In this document: piece by piece, positions 8,269 through 16,689 of the stretch
Numbering within the stretch: the stretch's first letter is position 1
Layout: each line of letters starts with the position of its first letter
Assembly: GCF_001982615.1 (NCBI RefSeq)
Contig: NZ_MLCO01000044.1
Span: forward strand, 1-50,014
Reading direction: 5' to 3'
Length of the DNA: 50,014 bases
Origin: Teichococcus deserti
GTDB taxonomy: Bacteria > Pseudomonadota > Alphaproteobacteria > Acetobacterales > Acetobacteraceae
Notes under the pieces: model-generated
What the model was told of the DNA's origin: nothing
The model's database searches: none
What the model saw: the letters and a program-made list of their open reading frames with translations, nothing else
Program-made: the position numbers and the translations under genes

Positions 8269-9438
8269 ATGGCCTATGACCTGATCCTGGCCGGCGGCCG
8301 GGTGGTCGACCCGTCGCAGAAGATCGACGCGGTGATGGATGTCGCCTTCGAGGGCGGCAAGGTGGCGAAGCTGGCGCCCTCGATCGAGGCGCCGCCGGGC
8401 TGCGAGCGGCGCGATGTCAGCGGGCTGATCGTTACCCCCGGCCTGATCGACCTGCACACCCATGTCTATGACGGCGGCACCTCGCTGGGCGTCAACGCGG
8501 AAGAGTTCGCGCGGATCTCGGCGGTGACCACGGCGGTCGATACCGGCAGCGCCGGCCCGGGCAATTTCGCCGGCTTCCGCAAGCACGTCATCGAGCGCAG
8601 CCAGGTCCGCATCCTGGCCTATCTGCACGTCTCCCATGCCGGCATCTTCGGCTTCTCCAAGCGCGTCATGGTGGGCGAGAGCGAGGAGCTGCGCCTGATG
8701 AACCCGATCGAGGCGGTGCAGGTGGCGGACGCCAACCGCGACGTCGTGGTCGGCATCAAGGTGCGGGTGGGGCGGCATTCCTCCGGCACCTCGGGGGCGG
8801 TGCCGCTGAACATCGCGCTGCAGGTGGCCGACGAGGTCGGCATGCCGCTGATGGTGCATATCGACCACCCGCCGCCCTCCTATGAGGAGGTGATCGCCCA
8901 GATGCGGCCGGGCGACGTGCTGACCCATGCCTTCCGCCCCTTCCCCAATTCGCCGGTGAACGCCCAGGGCAAGGTCAAGCAGGCGGTGCTGGCGGCGCGC
9001 GACCGCGGCGTGCTGTTCGACATCGGCCATGGCCAGGGGTCTTTCTCGTTCAAGACCGCCCGCGCCATGCTGGCCAACGGCTTCATGCCCGACACCATTT
9101 CGTCGGATGTTCATTCGCTCTGCATCACCGGGCCGGCCTTCGACCAGGTGACCACCCTGTCGAAGTTCCTGTGCCTCGGCGTGCCGCTGTCCGACGTCAT
9201 CGCCGCCTCGACCAACCTGGCGGCGGCGGCGCTGCAGCGGCGGGAGCTGGGGACGCTGAAGCCGGGCAGCATCGGCGACGCCTCCATCCTGTCGCTGCGC
9301 GAGGGCCGCTTCGACTATGTCGACGTGGTCGGCGAGCGGCTGGAAGGCAGCCAGCGCCTGGTGGCCGAGGGCGTGGTGATCAATGGCCGCTGGTGGCATG
9401 GCCGGTCCGCCGACGAACCGATCCACGGCACCATCTGA
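8269..9438 (+). CDS. Amidohydrolase/deacetylase-family metallohydrolase
   Basis: 389 aa from ATG 8269 with GGGAG at 8256-8260. Amidohydrolase-superfamily barrel: His63 and His65 in DLHTHVYDGG bind the first metal, Lys164 in GIKVRVG is the likely carboxylated bridging lysine, later ligands are in MVHIDHPP and TISSDVHSL. This pattern fits the dihydroorotase-like deacetylase group (COG3964, often annotated amidohydrolase/deacetylase), whose members remove acetyl groups from small acetylated carboxylates such as N-acetyl amino acids; the exact substrate is unknown. It stands alone, ending in a strong terminator at 9463. Confidence 0.85.
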   Translation: MAYDLILAGGRVVDPSQKIDAVMDVAFEGGKVAKLAPSIEAPPGCERRDVSGLIVTPGLIDLHTHVYDGGTSLGVNAEEFARISAVTTAVDTGSAGPGNFAGFRKHVIERSQVRILAYLHVSHAGIFGFSKRVMVGESEELRLMNPIEAVQVADANRDVVVGIKVRVGRHSSGTSGAVPLNIALQVADEVGMPLMVHIDHPPPSYEEVIAQMRPGDVLTHAFRPFPNSPVNAQGKVKQAVLAARDRGVLFDIGHGQGSFSFKTARAMLANGFMPDTISSDVHSLCITGPAFDQVTTLSKFLCLGVPLSDVIAASTNLAAAALQRRELGTLKPGSIGDASILSLREGRFDYVDVVGERLEGSQRLVAEGVVINGRWWHGRSADEPIHGTI

Positions 9439-9462
9439 CCCTTCTTCCAGTGCCGAGCTTGG

Positions 9463-9490
9463 ACGGGGCCCTTGCGGCCCCGTTTTCGTT
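9463..9490 (+). terminator. Rho-independent terminator
   Basis: ACGGGGCC (9463-9470), 5-nt loop, GGCCCCGT (9476-9483), then TTTCGTT. It lies 25 bp after the deacetylase stop. Confidence 0.85.
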
Positions 9491-9550
9491 TCAGCCCACC
9501 CGCCCCTCACCGCAAAATGTGGCGATCTGACGAAACCTCAACCAGGCCTC

Positions 9551-9578
9551 TTGATTGTAGCCTCGGCTACATGCTCAA
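9551..9578. promoter_or_regulatory. Palindromic operator candidate for the metal transporter
   Basis: Perfect inverted repeat TGTAGCC-TC-GGCTACA (9556-9571), flanked by TTGA on the left and TCAA on the right, 64 bp before sitA. Size, symmetry and position suit an MntR/Mur/Fur-type metalloregulator box. The regulator itself is not in the window. Confidence 0.55.
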
Positions 9579-9634
9579 TGGCGGGCCTCAAATGCCTGCC
9601 GTGACCACAGCTCGACCTTCAAGAGGAAGCCTGG

Positions 9635-10555
9635 ATGCGCCTGACGCGACGGATTGCCGCCAAGACCGCTGGCCTGGCCCTGCTGGCCGGGCTGCTGGCC
9701 CTGCCCTCCCTCGCCGAGGCGCGCGACCGCCCGCTGCGGGTGGTGACCACCTTCACGATCCTGCAGGACATGGCGCAGAACGTGGCCGGCGACGCCGCGG
9801 TGGTGGACTCCATCACCCGCCCCGGCGCCGAGATCCATGACTACGAGCCCACCCCCCAGGACATCGTGAAGGCCCAGGCCGCCGACCTGGTGCTGTGGAA
9901 CGGCATGGGGCTGGAGCGCTGGTTCGAGCGCTTCTTCCAGCGCGTGAAGGACGTGCCTTCCGCCGTGCTGACCGACGGCATCACGGGCATCGCCATCACC
10001 GAGGGCCCCTACAAGGGCCGTGCCAACCCGCATGCCTGGATGTCGCCGGCCAATGCGGTGGTCTATGTCGAGAATATCCGCAAGGCGCTGGCCGCGGCCG
10101 ACCCGGCCAATGCGGCGGTCTATGCCGCCAATGCGGCGCGCTACACCGCCGAGATCCGCGCCCTCGACGCGCCGATCCGCGCCCAGCTGTCGCGCATCCC
10201 CGAGGCGCAGCGCTGGCTGGTGACCTGCGAGGGCGCCTTCTCCTACCTGACCGCCAATTACGGCCTGCAGGAGCTGTATCTCTGGCCGATCAATGCCGAG
10301 GAAGAGGGCACGCCGCGGCAGATCCGGAAAGTGGTCGACACCGTCCGCCGCCAGAAGATTCCTGTTCTTTTCTGCGAAAGCACCGTCAGCGACCGGGCGA
10401 TGCAGCAGGTGGCGCGGGAGGCGCGGTCGCGCTTCGCCGGCGTCCTCCATGTCGACAGCCTGACCGGGCCGGAAGGCGACGCGCCGAGCTTCCTGCGCCT
10501 GCTGGATTTCAACGCGAAGGCGATCCTGGCCGCCTTCCAGGACCGGAGGAGCTGA
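9635..10555 (+). CDS. sitA: Metal ABC transporter substrate-binding protein (SitA/PsaA type)
   Basis: 306 aa with a signal peptide (MRLTRRIAAKTAGLALLAGL, cleavage near ALPSLAEA). Cluster A-I solute-binding protein. The four metal ligands are in place: His68 (EIHDYEPTP), His133 (NPHAWMSP), Glu199 (CEGAFSYL) and Asp274 (HVDSLTGP), matching the His-His-Glu-Asp set of PsaA/MntC manganese proteins rather than the three-His ZnuA set. No His-rich loop is present, also against zinc. PINAEEEGTP is a hallmark of the SitA/YfeA/PsaA group. Role: capture of Mn(II), possibly Fe(II), in the periplasm for the three genes that follow. Confidence 0.9.
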   Translation: MRLTRRIAAKTAGLALLAGLLALPSLAEARDRPLRVVTTFTILQDMAQNVAGDAAVVDSITRPGAEIHDYEPTPQDIVKAQAADLVLWNGMGLERWFERFFQRVKDVPSAVLTDGITGIAITEGPYKGRANPHAWMSPANAVVYVENIRKALAAADPANAAVYAANAARYTAEIRALDAPIRAQLSRIPEAQRWLVTCEGAFSYLTANYGLQELYLWPINAEEEGTPRQIRKVVDTVRRQKIPVLFCESTVSDRAMQQVAREARSRFAGVLHVDSLTGPEGDAPSFLRLLDFNAKAILAAFQDRRS

Positions 10556-10557
10556 GC

Positions 10558-11526
10558 ATGCTGATGGGCGCCGCCTCTGGCCCGCCTCCCCTGGTCTTCC
10601 CGCGCTCGCCCCTGCGCGGCTTCGGCGGCTGGCTGATCGAGCGCATCGCGCCCTTCGCTGAACGGACGGCAACCGAGACCCCCGCCGCGGCCGCCGCCCC
10701 CCGCATGGAGCTGCGGGTCGAGGGCGCGACCGTCGCCTATGCCAATGGCCATGTGGCGCTGCGCGATGCTTCTCTCGTCCTCGACCGGCCGACCATCTGC
10801 GGCCTGCTGGGCGTCAACGGCGCCGGCAAGTCGTCGCTGTTCAAGGCGGTGATGGGGCTGGTGACGCCCGCCGCCGGCACCGTCCGCATCGCCGGCGAAA
10901 GCGTGGCCACCGCCCAGCGCCGCAACTGGCTGGCCTATGTGCCCCAGGCCGAGGAGGTCGACTGGGCCTTCCCGGTCAGCGTGCGCGACGTGGTCATGAT
11001 GGGCCGCTACGGCTACATGAACAGCCTGCGCATCCCCTCGGCCGCCGATCGCCGCGCGGTGGAGCAGGGGCTGGCGCGCGTCGGCATGCTCGACTTCGCC
11101 GACCGGCAGATCGGCCAGCTGTCGGGCGGGCAGAAGAAGCGCGTCTTCCTGGCCCGCGCGCTCGCCCAGGACGGCCGCATCATCCTTCTGGACGAGCCCT
11201 TCGGCGGCGTCGACGTCACCACCCAGGAGCAGATTGTCTCCCTGTTGCGGGAGCTGCGGGCCGAGGGGCGGATCATTCTCGTCTCCACCCATGACCTGGC
11301 CAGCGTCCCGGGCTTCTGCGACCAGGTCGCCCTGGTGAAGGGCACCGTGCTCGCCGCCGGCCCCACGGAGAAAGTCTTCACGCCCGCGAACCTGGCGCGC
11401 GCCTTCGGCGGCACCGCCGCCACCCAGGCCGCCGGCGCCAGCGTCACCCTGGTGCCCGGCCCGGACGGGGCGCAGCTGGTGATGGATGCCGAGGGCCGCC
11501 TGCTGGGGCAGCTGCGACCCGAATGA
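10558..11526 (+). CDS. sitB: Metal ABC transporter ATP-binding protein (SitB type)
   Basis: 322 aa from ATG 10558, with GGAGGAG at 10545-10551. Walker A GVNGAGKSS, Q-loop YVPQAEEVDW (the VDW is typical of Mn/Zn transporters), signature LSGGQKKR, Walker B IILLDEPFGG, H-loop VSTHD. Unusually, about 49 residues precede the conserved start MELRVEGATVAY, with a proline-rich stretch and a short hydrophobic patch (GFGGWLIERIAPF). An internal ATG at 10705 would give a family-length protein, but the ribosome site favours 10558. Two bp downstream of sitA. Confidence 0.9.
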   Translation: MLMGAASGPPPLVFPRSPLRGFGGWLIERIAPFAERTATETPAAAAAPRMELRVEGATVAYANGHVALRDASLVLDRPTICGLLGVNGAGKSSLFKAVMGLVTPAAGTVRIAGESVATAQRRNWLAYVPQAEEVDWAFPVSVRDVVMMGRYGYMNSLRIPSAADRRAVEQGLARVGMLDFADRQIGQLSGGQKKRVFLARALAQDGRIILLDEPFGGVDVTTQEQIVSLLRELRAEGRIILVSTHDLASVPGFCDQVALVKGTVLAAGPTEKVFTPANLARAFGGTAATQAAGASVTLVPGPDGAQLVMDAEGRLLGQLRPE

Positions 11527-12383
11527 TCGAGGCCCTGCTGATCCCCTTCGACTACGAGTATATGCGCAACGCCATGCTGGTCTCGGCGGCGATCGGCGCC
11601 ATCTGCGGGCTGCTCTCCTGCTTCGTCGCGCTGAAGGGCTGGTCGCTGCTGGGCGACGCCCTGTCGCATGCAGTGGTGCCGGGGGTGGCGCTGGCCTGGA
11701 TCCTGGGGCTGCCCTTCGCGCTGGGCGCCTTCGCCTCCGGCCTGCTGGCGGCCTGGGTCATGGGCTTCATCCGCCGCAACAGCCGCATCCGCGAGGATGC
11801 CGCCATCGGCGTGGTCTTCACCGCTTTCTTCGGCGCCGGCCTGGTGCTGCTGACCCTGTTCCCCAGCAATATCCGGCTGCAGACCATCATCTTCGGCAAT
11901 GTGCTGGGCATCGCGCCGGAAGACACGCTGCAGCTGCTGATCGTCACGGGCGGCGTGCTGGCGGTGATGCTGCTGCGCGGGCGCGACCTGATGCTGTGGT
12001 GCTTCGATGCCGGCCATGCCCGGGCCATCGGCCTGAACACGTCTCTTCTCCAGATCCTGCTGTTGGGCAGCGTCGCCGCCGTCGCCGTCGCCGCCATGGT
12101 CGCCGTCGGCGCCGTGCTGGTCATCGCCATGCTGGTGGCGCCCGGGGCCACCGCCTACCTCCTGACCGACCGCTTCGGTCGCATGCTGCAGCTGGCGACG
12201 GCGATCGGCGCCGGCACCGCCTTGCTCGGCGCCTATGCCAGCTACTTCCTCGACGGCTCCACCGGCGGCGTCATCGTCAGCCTCCAGGCGCTGCTCTTCA
12301 CCGTCGTGCTGGTCGTGGCGCCCCGGCACGGGCTGCTGGCCGGCCGCCGTGCCCGCCGCGCGGCGATGGAGGCCAGCCTGTGA
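11523..12383 (+). CDS. sitC: Metal ABC transporter permease (SitC type)
   Basis: 286 aa, start overlapping the ATPase stop (ATGA). ABC-3 family permease with about eight helices; N-terminal LKGWSLLGDALSHAVVPGVAL is the conserved family segment, and DAGHARAIGLN lies in the coupling region. It ends in a basic tail (GRRARRAAMEASL). Translationally coupled to the neighbouring permease. Confidence 0.92.
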   Translation: MIEALLIPFDYEYMRNAMLVSAAIGAICGLLSCFVALKGWSLLGDALSHAVVPGVALAWILGLPFALGAFASGLLAAWVMGFIRRNSRIREDAAIGVVFTAFFGAGLVLLTLFPSNIRLQTIIFGNVLGIAPEDTLQLLIVTGGVLAVMLLRGRDLMLWCFDAGHARAIGLNTSLLQILLLGSVAAVAVAAMVAVGAVLVIAMLVAPGATAYLLTDRFGRMLQLATAIGAGTALLGAYASYFLDGSTGGVIVSLQALLFTVVLVVAPRHGLLAGRRARRAAMEASL

Positions 12384-13228
12384 TCGAGGCCCTGCTCGCC
12401 CCCTTCGCCCATGACTTCATGCGCGAGGCCCTGCTGATCGGCAGCCTGGTGGCCACCGCCTGCGCCCTGCTGTCCTGCTACATCGTGCTGAAGGGCTGGT
12501 CGCTGCTGGGCGACGCCATCGCCCATGCGGTGCTGCCGGGGGTGGTGATCGCCTCGGCGCTGGGCTTTCCCATCGCCATCGGCGCCTTCGCTGCCGGCAT
12601 GGCCTGCGCGCTCTCGGCCGGCTTCGTCCAGTCGCACAGCCGGGTGAAGGAGGATGCGGCGCTGGGCGTCGTCTTCACCGGCATGTTCGCCGCCGGGCTG
12701 GTGATGCTGGCCTTCCTGACCACCGAGGCCCACATCACCCATATCCTCTTCGGCAATATCCTGGGCATCGAGGCCGAAGACTTCTGGCAGACCCTGGCCG
12801 TTGGCGGCGCGGTTCTGGCGGTGCTGGCGGTGAAGGGCCGTGACCTGGTGCTGTTCTGCTTCGATGCCGGCCATGCCCGCAGCATCGGCCTGAATGTTTC
12901 TGCCCTGCGCTACCTTTTCCTGGCGCTGCTCTCCGCGGCGGTGGTCGCCGGGGTGCAGGCCGTGGGCGTGATCCTGGTCGTCGCCCTGCTGATCACCCCG
13001 GGCTGCATCGGCTATCTGCTGAGCGACCGCTTCGGCCGCATGGCCGCCATCGCCGCCGGCAGCGCCCTTCTGTCGAACGCCGCCGGCATCGTGCTGAGCT
13101 TCCATTTCAACGTCTCGCCGGCCGGCAGCATCGTGCTGGTGCTGTCCGGCCTCTTCGCCCTGGCCCTGGTCTTCGCGCCGCAGCACGGGCTGCTGGCGGC
13201 GCGTCGCCGGATTTCGTCCGCCGGCTGA
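12380..13228 (+). CDS. sitD: Metal ABC transporter permease (SitD type)
   Basis: 282 aa, GTG start at 12380 overlapping the previous stop (GTGA). Paralogue of the preceding permease (LKGWSLLGDAIAHAVLPGVVI and FDAGHARSIGLN repeat the same motifs), so the channel is a heterodimer as in SitCD/YfeCD. Its stop is directly followed by the convergent amidase stop with no spacer, so no separate terminator is visible. Confidence 0.92.
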   Translation: MIEALLAPFAHDFMREALLIGSLVATACALLSCYIVLKGWSLLGDAIAHAVLPGVVIASALGFPIAIGAFAAGMACALSAGFVQSHSRVKEDAALGVVFTGMFAAGLVMLAFLTTEAHITHILFGNILGIEAEDFWQTLAVGGAVLAVLAVKGRDLVLFCFDAGHARSIGLNVSALRYLFLALLSAAVVAGVQAVGVILVVALLITPGCIGYLLSDRFGRMAAIAAGSALLSNAAGIVLSFHFNVSPAGSIVLVLSGLFALALVFAPQHGLLAARRRISSAG

Positions 13229-14638
13229 TCAGACGGGGGGGCGGTGCTGCGCCCAGGGCCGCACCGCCTCGAAGGCCGCGGCCATCTGCAGCACGCCCAG
13301 ATCGTCGAAGCGCCGGCCGACGATCTGCATTCCGACCGGCAGCCCGTCGCTGGTGAAGCCGCAGGGAATGCTGGCCGCCGGGTTCTGCGACAGGTTGAAC
13401 GGGTAGGAGAACTCCGCCCAGCTCATCCAGTCCCAGGGGTGCTGCGGCCAATGCGGCGGCTGCAGCAGTTCTGCGGGGAAGGCGGCGGTGGAGACCGCGG
13501 GGGTGATCAGGAAATCCCAATCCTCGAAGAAGCGGTGGATCTCGGCGCAATAGGCATACTTCACGATCCGCATCTTCTGGTAGTCGCTGAGGGAGATGTG
13601 CAGCCCGGCCTCCAGGCAGGCGACGAAGCCGGGGTCCATGCGGTCGCGGAATTCCTCCACCCGGTCGGCATGGCGGCTGAAATGCGCCGGCCAGAAGAAG
13701 CGCGCCAGCTCCGGCCCGCGCGGGCCCCAGGGGGTGGAGGCTGGTTCCACCGCCAAGCCGAGTTCGGATTCAAACGCCTTCGCCGCCTTTTCCACCAGCG
13801 CCGCGACCTCCGGATCGACCCGGGCATGGCCGAGGTCGGCGCTGAAGGCGATGCGCGGGCGGCGCGGGCGGTCGCCCAGGCGGCGCGGATAATCGGCCGG
13901 CTGCGCCTCCAGGCTGGACTGGTCCTCGGAATGCGGCCCGGCCATGACCTTCAGCATCAGCGCGGAATCGGCCACCGTCCGGGTCAGCGGCCCCAGATGC
14001 ACGGTGTAGTCGCTGGCCGCCATCGGCGATTGCGGGATACGGCCATAGCTGGGCTTCAGCCCGAAGACGCCGCAGAAATGCGCCGGCATGCGGATCGATC
14101 CCGCCCCGTCGCTGCCCTGGTGCAGCGGGCCATAGCCGGCCGCCGCCCCCACCCCTGCCCCGGCCGAGGAGGCGCCGGCGTTGAAGCCCTGCTTCCAGGG
14201 ATTGTGGGTGATGCCGGTCAGCGGCGAATGGCTGACGCCGGTCCAGCCGAATTCCGGCGTCGTCGTCTTGCCCAGGATGATGGCGCCGGCCGCGCGCAGC
14301 CGGGCGACCATGACGTTGTCGGCCGTGGCCACGTCGCCGCGGCGCAGATGCGTGCCGTATTCGACCGGCAGGCCGGCCACCGCCTCATGGTCCTTGATGG
14401 TCACCGGGATGCCGTGCAGCGGGCCCAGCGGCGCGCCCCTGGCGATCGCCGCGTCGGCGGCCTGGGCGGCCTCCATCGCCTGCTCGGCGGCCAGGTGGGC
14501 GAAGGCGTTCAGCTTCGGCTCCAGCGCCTCGATCCGCTTCAGCACGGCGGCGGTGACCTCGCTGGGCGCGACCTGCTTGGCGCGGATCGCATCGCCCAGC
14601 GCCGTCGCCGGGGTGAAGCACAGATCGGTCTCGTTCAT
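13229..14638 (-). CDS. Amidase (amidase-signature family)
   Basis: 469 aa from ATG 14638. The Ser-cisSer-Lys triad is intact with family spacing: Lys82 (TIKDHE), Ser157 (GASSAGAG) and nucleophile Ser181 (GSDGAGSIRMPA); the steps of 75 and 24 residues match those of known members. The usual GGSSGG and GSDGGGS appear as GASSAG and GSDGAGS. The family hydrolyses amides, so the substrate cannot be fixed; its absence from a gatCAB cluster argues against GatA. Divergent from otnK. An iteron-like site and an AT-rich segment lie in the gap. Confidence 0.9.
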   Translation of the reverse strand: MNETDLCFTPATALGDAIRAKQVAPSEVTAAVLKRIEALEPKLNAFAHLAAEQAMEAAQAADAAIARGAPLGPLHGIPVTIKDHEAVAGLPVEYGTHLRRGDVATADNVMVARLRAAGAIILGKTTTPEFGWTGVSHSPLTGITHNPWKQGFNAGASSAGAGVGAAAGYGPLHQGSDGAGSIRMPAHFCGVFGLKPSYGRIPQSPMAASDYTVHLGPLTRTVADSALMLKVMAGPHSEDQSSLEAQPADYPRRLGDRPRRPRIAFSADLGHARVDPEVAALVEKAAKAFESELGLAVEPASTPWGPRGPELARFFWPAHFSRHADRVEEFRDRMDPGFVACLEAGLHISLSDYQKMRIVKYAYCAEIHRFFEDWDFLITPAVSTAAFPAELLQPPHWPQHPWDWMSWAEFSYPFNLSQNPAASIPCGFTSDGLPVGMQIVGRRFDDLGVLQMAAAFEAVRPWAQHRPPV

Positions 14639-14678
14639 GCCTGGAACCTCTTGCTGTCCGATGGCCGGAAGAGGGGGC

Positions 14679-14692
14679 GGAAGCAGACTCCA
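14679..14692 (-). repeat. Isolated iteron-like site d2
   Basis: TGGAGTCTGCTTCC on the minus strand, identical in its 14-bp core to the origin copy at 21514. It lies 41 bp upstream of the amidase start and 81 bp upstream of otnK, in their shared control region. Confidence 0.7.
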
Positions 14693-14727
14693 CGCCCGGA
14701 TCAACGGGCGGGCTTCCCTCGGGGCCA

Positions 14728-14750
14728 TTTGGATATATCATATTTGATCT
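14728..14750. promoter_or_regulatory. AT-rich control region between amidase and otnK
   Basis: TTTGGATATATCATATTTGATC stands out as AT-rich in very GC-rich surroundings and contains TATATC/TATGAT -10-like hexamers on both strands. It is the likely promoter/operator zone for the divergent genes; no regulator gene is adjacent. Confidence 0.35.
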
Positions 14751-14773
14751 GAGCGTCGCGCAAGGAGCGATCC

Positions 14774-16051
14774 ATGGCCCCTCCCCTGCTTCTCGGCGCC
14801 TTGGCCGATGACCTGACCGGCGCGGTGGAGCTGGCCGGCATGCTGGTCGCCGGCGGCGCCGCCACCCTGCTGGCCGTCGGGCCCGAGGCGGTGCCCGACA
14901 CGGCGGAAGGACGTCACGCCATCGTCGTCGCCTTGAAAAGCCGTGTCGCGCCGCCGCGCGAGGCCGAGGCCCTGGCCGATGCCTGCGTCGCGCGTTTCTC
15001 TGGCCTGAACGCACGCCAGCTTTTCTTCAAATACTGCGCCACCTTCGACAGCACCGCCGAGGGCAATATCGGCAACATGGCCGAGCGGCTCTGCGCCGGC
15101 GCGCCGTCGGGCCCGGTGATCTTTTGCCCGGCCTATCCGGAAGCGAAGCGCACCGTGTTCCGCAGCCATCTGTTCGTGGCCGACCAGTTGCTGGCCGAAT
15201 CGCCCAAGCGGCACGACCCGCTGACGCCGATGACGCAATCCGACCTGCGCCGGGTGCTGGCGCCGCAGACGCGCCTGGGCATCGGCAGCCTCTTCCTGGA
15301 AGGCATCACCGCCGGCCCCGACTCTATCCGCCGCCACGCGGAGGCCGAGTTCGCCGCCGGCCGCCCCTTCCTGATCGCCGACACCGTCGTCGAGACCGAC
15401 CTGCAGGCCCTGGCCGCCGCCAGCCTGGATTGGAAGCTGGCGACCGGCGGCGCCTCGATCGCGGCCCATTACCCGCCGCTGTGGCGGCAGCGCGGCTGGC
15501 TGGAGGGTGCCACGCCCCCTGCCCTGCCCGCGGTGCACGGCCATGGCGCCGTCCTGGCCGGCAGCTGCGCCGAGCAGACCCGCGCCCAGTTTTTCGCGTT
15601 CCGCGACGCCGGCCATCCGGTGCGGCTGCTCGATCCCCTGGCGCCGCTGGATCAGACCGTGGCGGCGGCGCTGGACTGGGCGACGCCGCGGCTGAGCGCC
15701 GGGCCCGTGGCGCTGTCGCCCTCGATCGAGCCGGAGGCCGTCGCCCGCGCCCAGGCCGCCCTCGGGCCGATCGAAGCCGGGCGGCGGGCCGAGGCGCTGC
15801 TGGGCGCGCTGGCCCAGGGCCTTGTCGCGCGCGGCGTGCGGCGGCTGGTGGTGGCAGGCGGCGAGAGCTCCGGCGCCGTGGTGCAGGCGCTGGGCATCAC
15901 CCGCCTGCAGGTGGCGCCGTTTGCCGCGCTCGGCGTCGGGCGGTGCCTGGCCGAACAGCCCGAACCCCTGGCGCTGGTGCTGAAATCCGGGAAGCTGGGC
16001 GCCATCGACCTCTTCGCCAGCAGCCTGGCCGCCCTGGAGACCGCAGCATGA
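14774..16051 (+). CDS. otnK: 3-oxo-tetronate kinase (four-carbon acid sugar kinase)
   Basis: 425 aa, DUF1537 family. The N-terminal LGALADDLTGAVELAGML carries the ADDLTG motif that defines the family; the C-terminal domain has the nucleotide-binding run VAGGESSGAVVQALG followed by GRC. OtnK phosphorylates 3-oxo-tetronate to the 4-phosphate in erythronate/threonate catabolism. It overlaps otnC by ATGA, so kinase and decarboxylase are made together. The dehydrogenase (Ltnd/Dend) and isomerase (OtnI) of the known pathway are not in the window. Start ATG 14774 follows AAGGAG at 14761-14766. Confidence 0.88.
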   Translation: MAPPLLLGALADDLTGAVELAGMLVAGGAATLLAVGPEAVPDTAEGRHAIVVALKSRVAPPREAEALADACVARFSGLNARQLFFKYCATFDSTAEGNIGNMAERLCAGAPSGPVIFCPAYPEAKRTVFRSHLFVADQLLAESPKRHDPLTPMTQSDLRRVLAPQTRLGIGSLFLEGITAGPDSIRRHAEAEFAAGRPFLIADTVVETDLQALAAASLDWKLATGGASIAAHYPPLWRQRGWLEGATPPALPAVHGHGAVLAGSCAEQTRAQFFAFRDAGHPVRLLDPLAPLDQTVAAALDWATPRLSAGPVALSPSIEPEAVARAQAALGPIEAGRRAEALLGALAQGLVARGVRRLVVAGGESSGAVVQALGITRLQVAPFAALGVGRCLAEQPEPLALVLKSGKLGAIDLFASSLAALETAA

Positions 16052-16689
16052 CCGACAGCCTCGCCGCCTCCCTGGTCGAGACCTACAAGGCGCTGGCCCG
16101 GCATGGGCTGAACCATGGCAGCAGCGGCAATGTCAGTGCCCGGGTCGGCGCCGAGATGCTGGTGACGCCCACCGGCGCCACGGCAGAAAGCCTGACGCCG
16201 GCGCAGATGGTGCGCATGCCGATCCTGGGCCCGGCCGCCGCCGGCAGCGCGCCTTCCAGCGAATGGCCGATGCATGCCGCAGTCTATGCCGCCTGTCCTG
16301 AAGCCGGCTGCGTCATCCACAGCCATGCCGATGCCTGCACCGCGCTGGCCTGCCTGGGCGAGCCGCTGCCCGCCTTCCACTACATGGTGGTGGGCTTCGG
16401 CGGCGCCACGGTGCCCATCGCCCGCTATGCCGCCTTCGGCACGCCGGCGCTGGCCGAAGCCGCCGGCCACGCCATCATCGGCCACAAGGCCTGCCTGCTG
16501 GAAAACCACGGCATGATCGTGCAGGGGCCGGATGCGGCGACGGCGCTGGCCACCGCGCTGCGCCTGGAAACCCTGGCGCGCCAATTCCTTCTCGCGCGCG
16601 GCGCCGGGACGCCCCGCATCCTGTCGGCCGAAGAAGTCGCCGCGGCGAAGGAGCGCTACAAGACCTACGGCAAGCCGGTTCCGCGCTAG
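16048..16689 (+). CDS. otnC: 3-oxo-tetronate 4-phosphate decarboxylase (class II aldolase fold)
   Basis: 213 aa, AraD/FucA-type class II aldolase. GSSGNVSAR at the phosphate site, Glu in SSEWPMH near residue 72, metal histidines in HSHAD (about 91 and 93) and the third His in ENHGM near 153. Together with the overlapping otnK this indicates the OtnC reaction, decarboxylating 3-oxo-tetronate 4-phosphate to dihydroxyacetone phosphate. An L-fuculose-phosphate-type aldolase would look alike, so the name rests on the neighbour. Its stop overlaps the convergent MFS gene's stop. Confidence 0.87.
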   Translation: MTDSLAASLVETYKALARHGLNHGSSGNVSARVGAEMLVTPTGATAESLTPAQMVRMPILGPAAAGSAPSSEWPMHAAVYAACPEAGCVIHSHADACTALACLGEPLPAFHYMVVGFGGATVPIARYAAFGTPALAEAAGHAIIGHKACLLENHGMIVQGPDAATALATALRLETLARQFLLARGAGTPRILSAEEVAAAKERYKTYGKPVPR

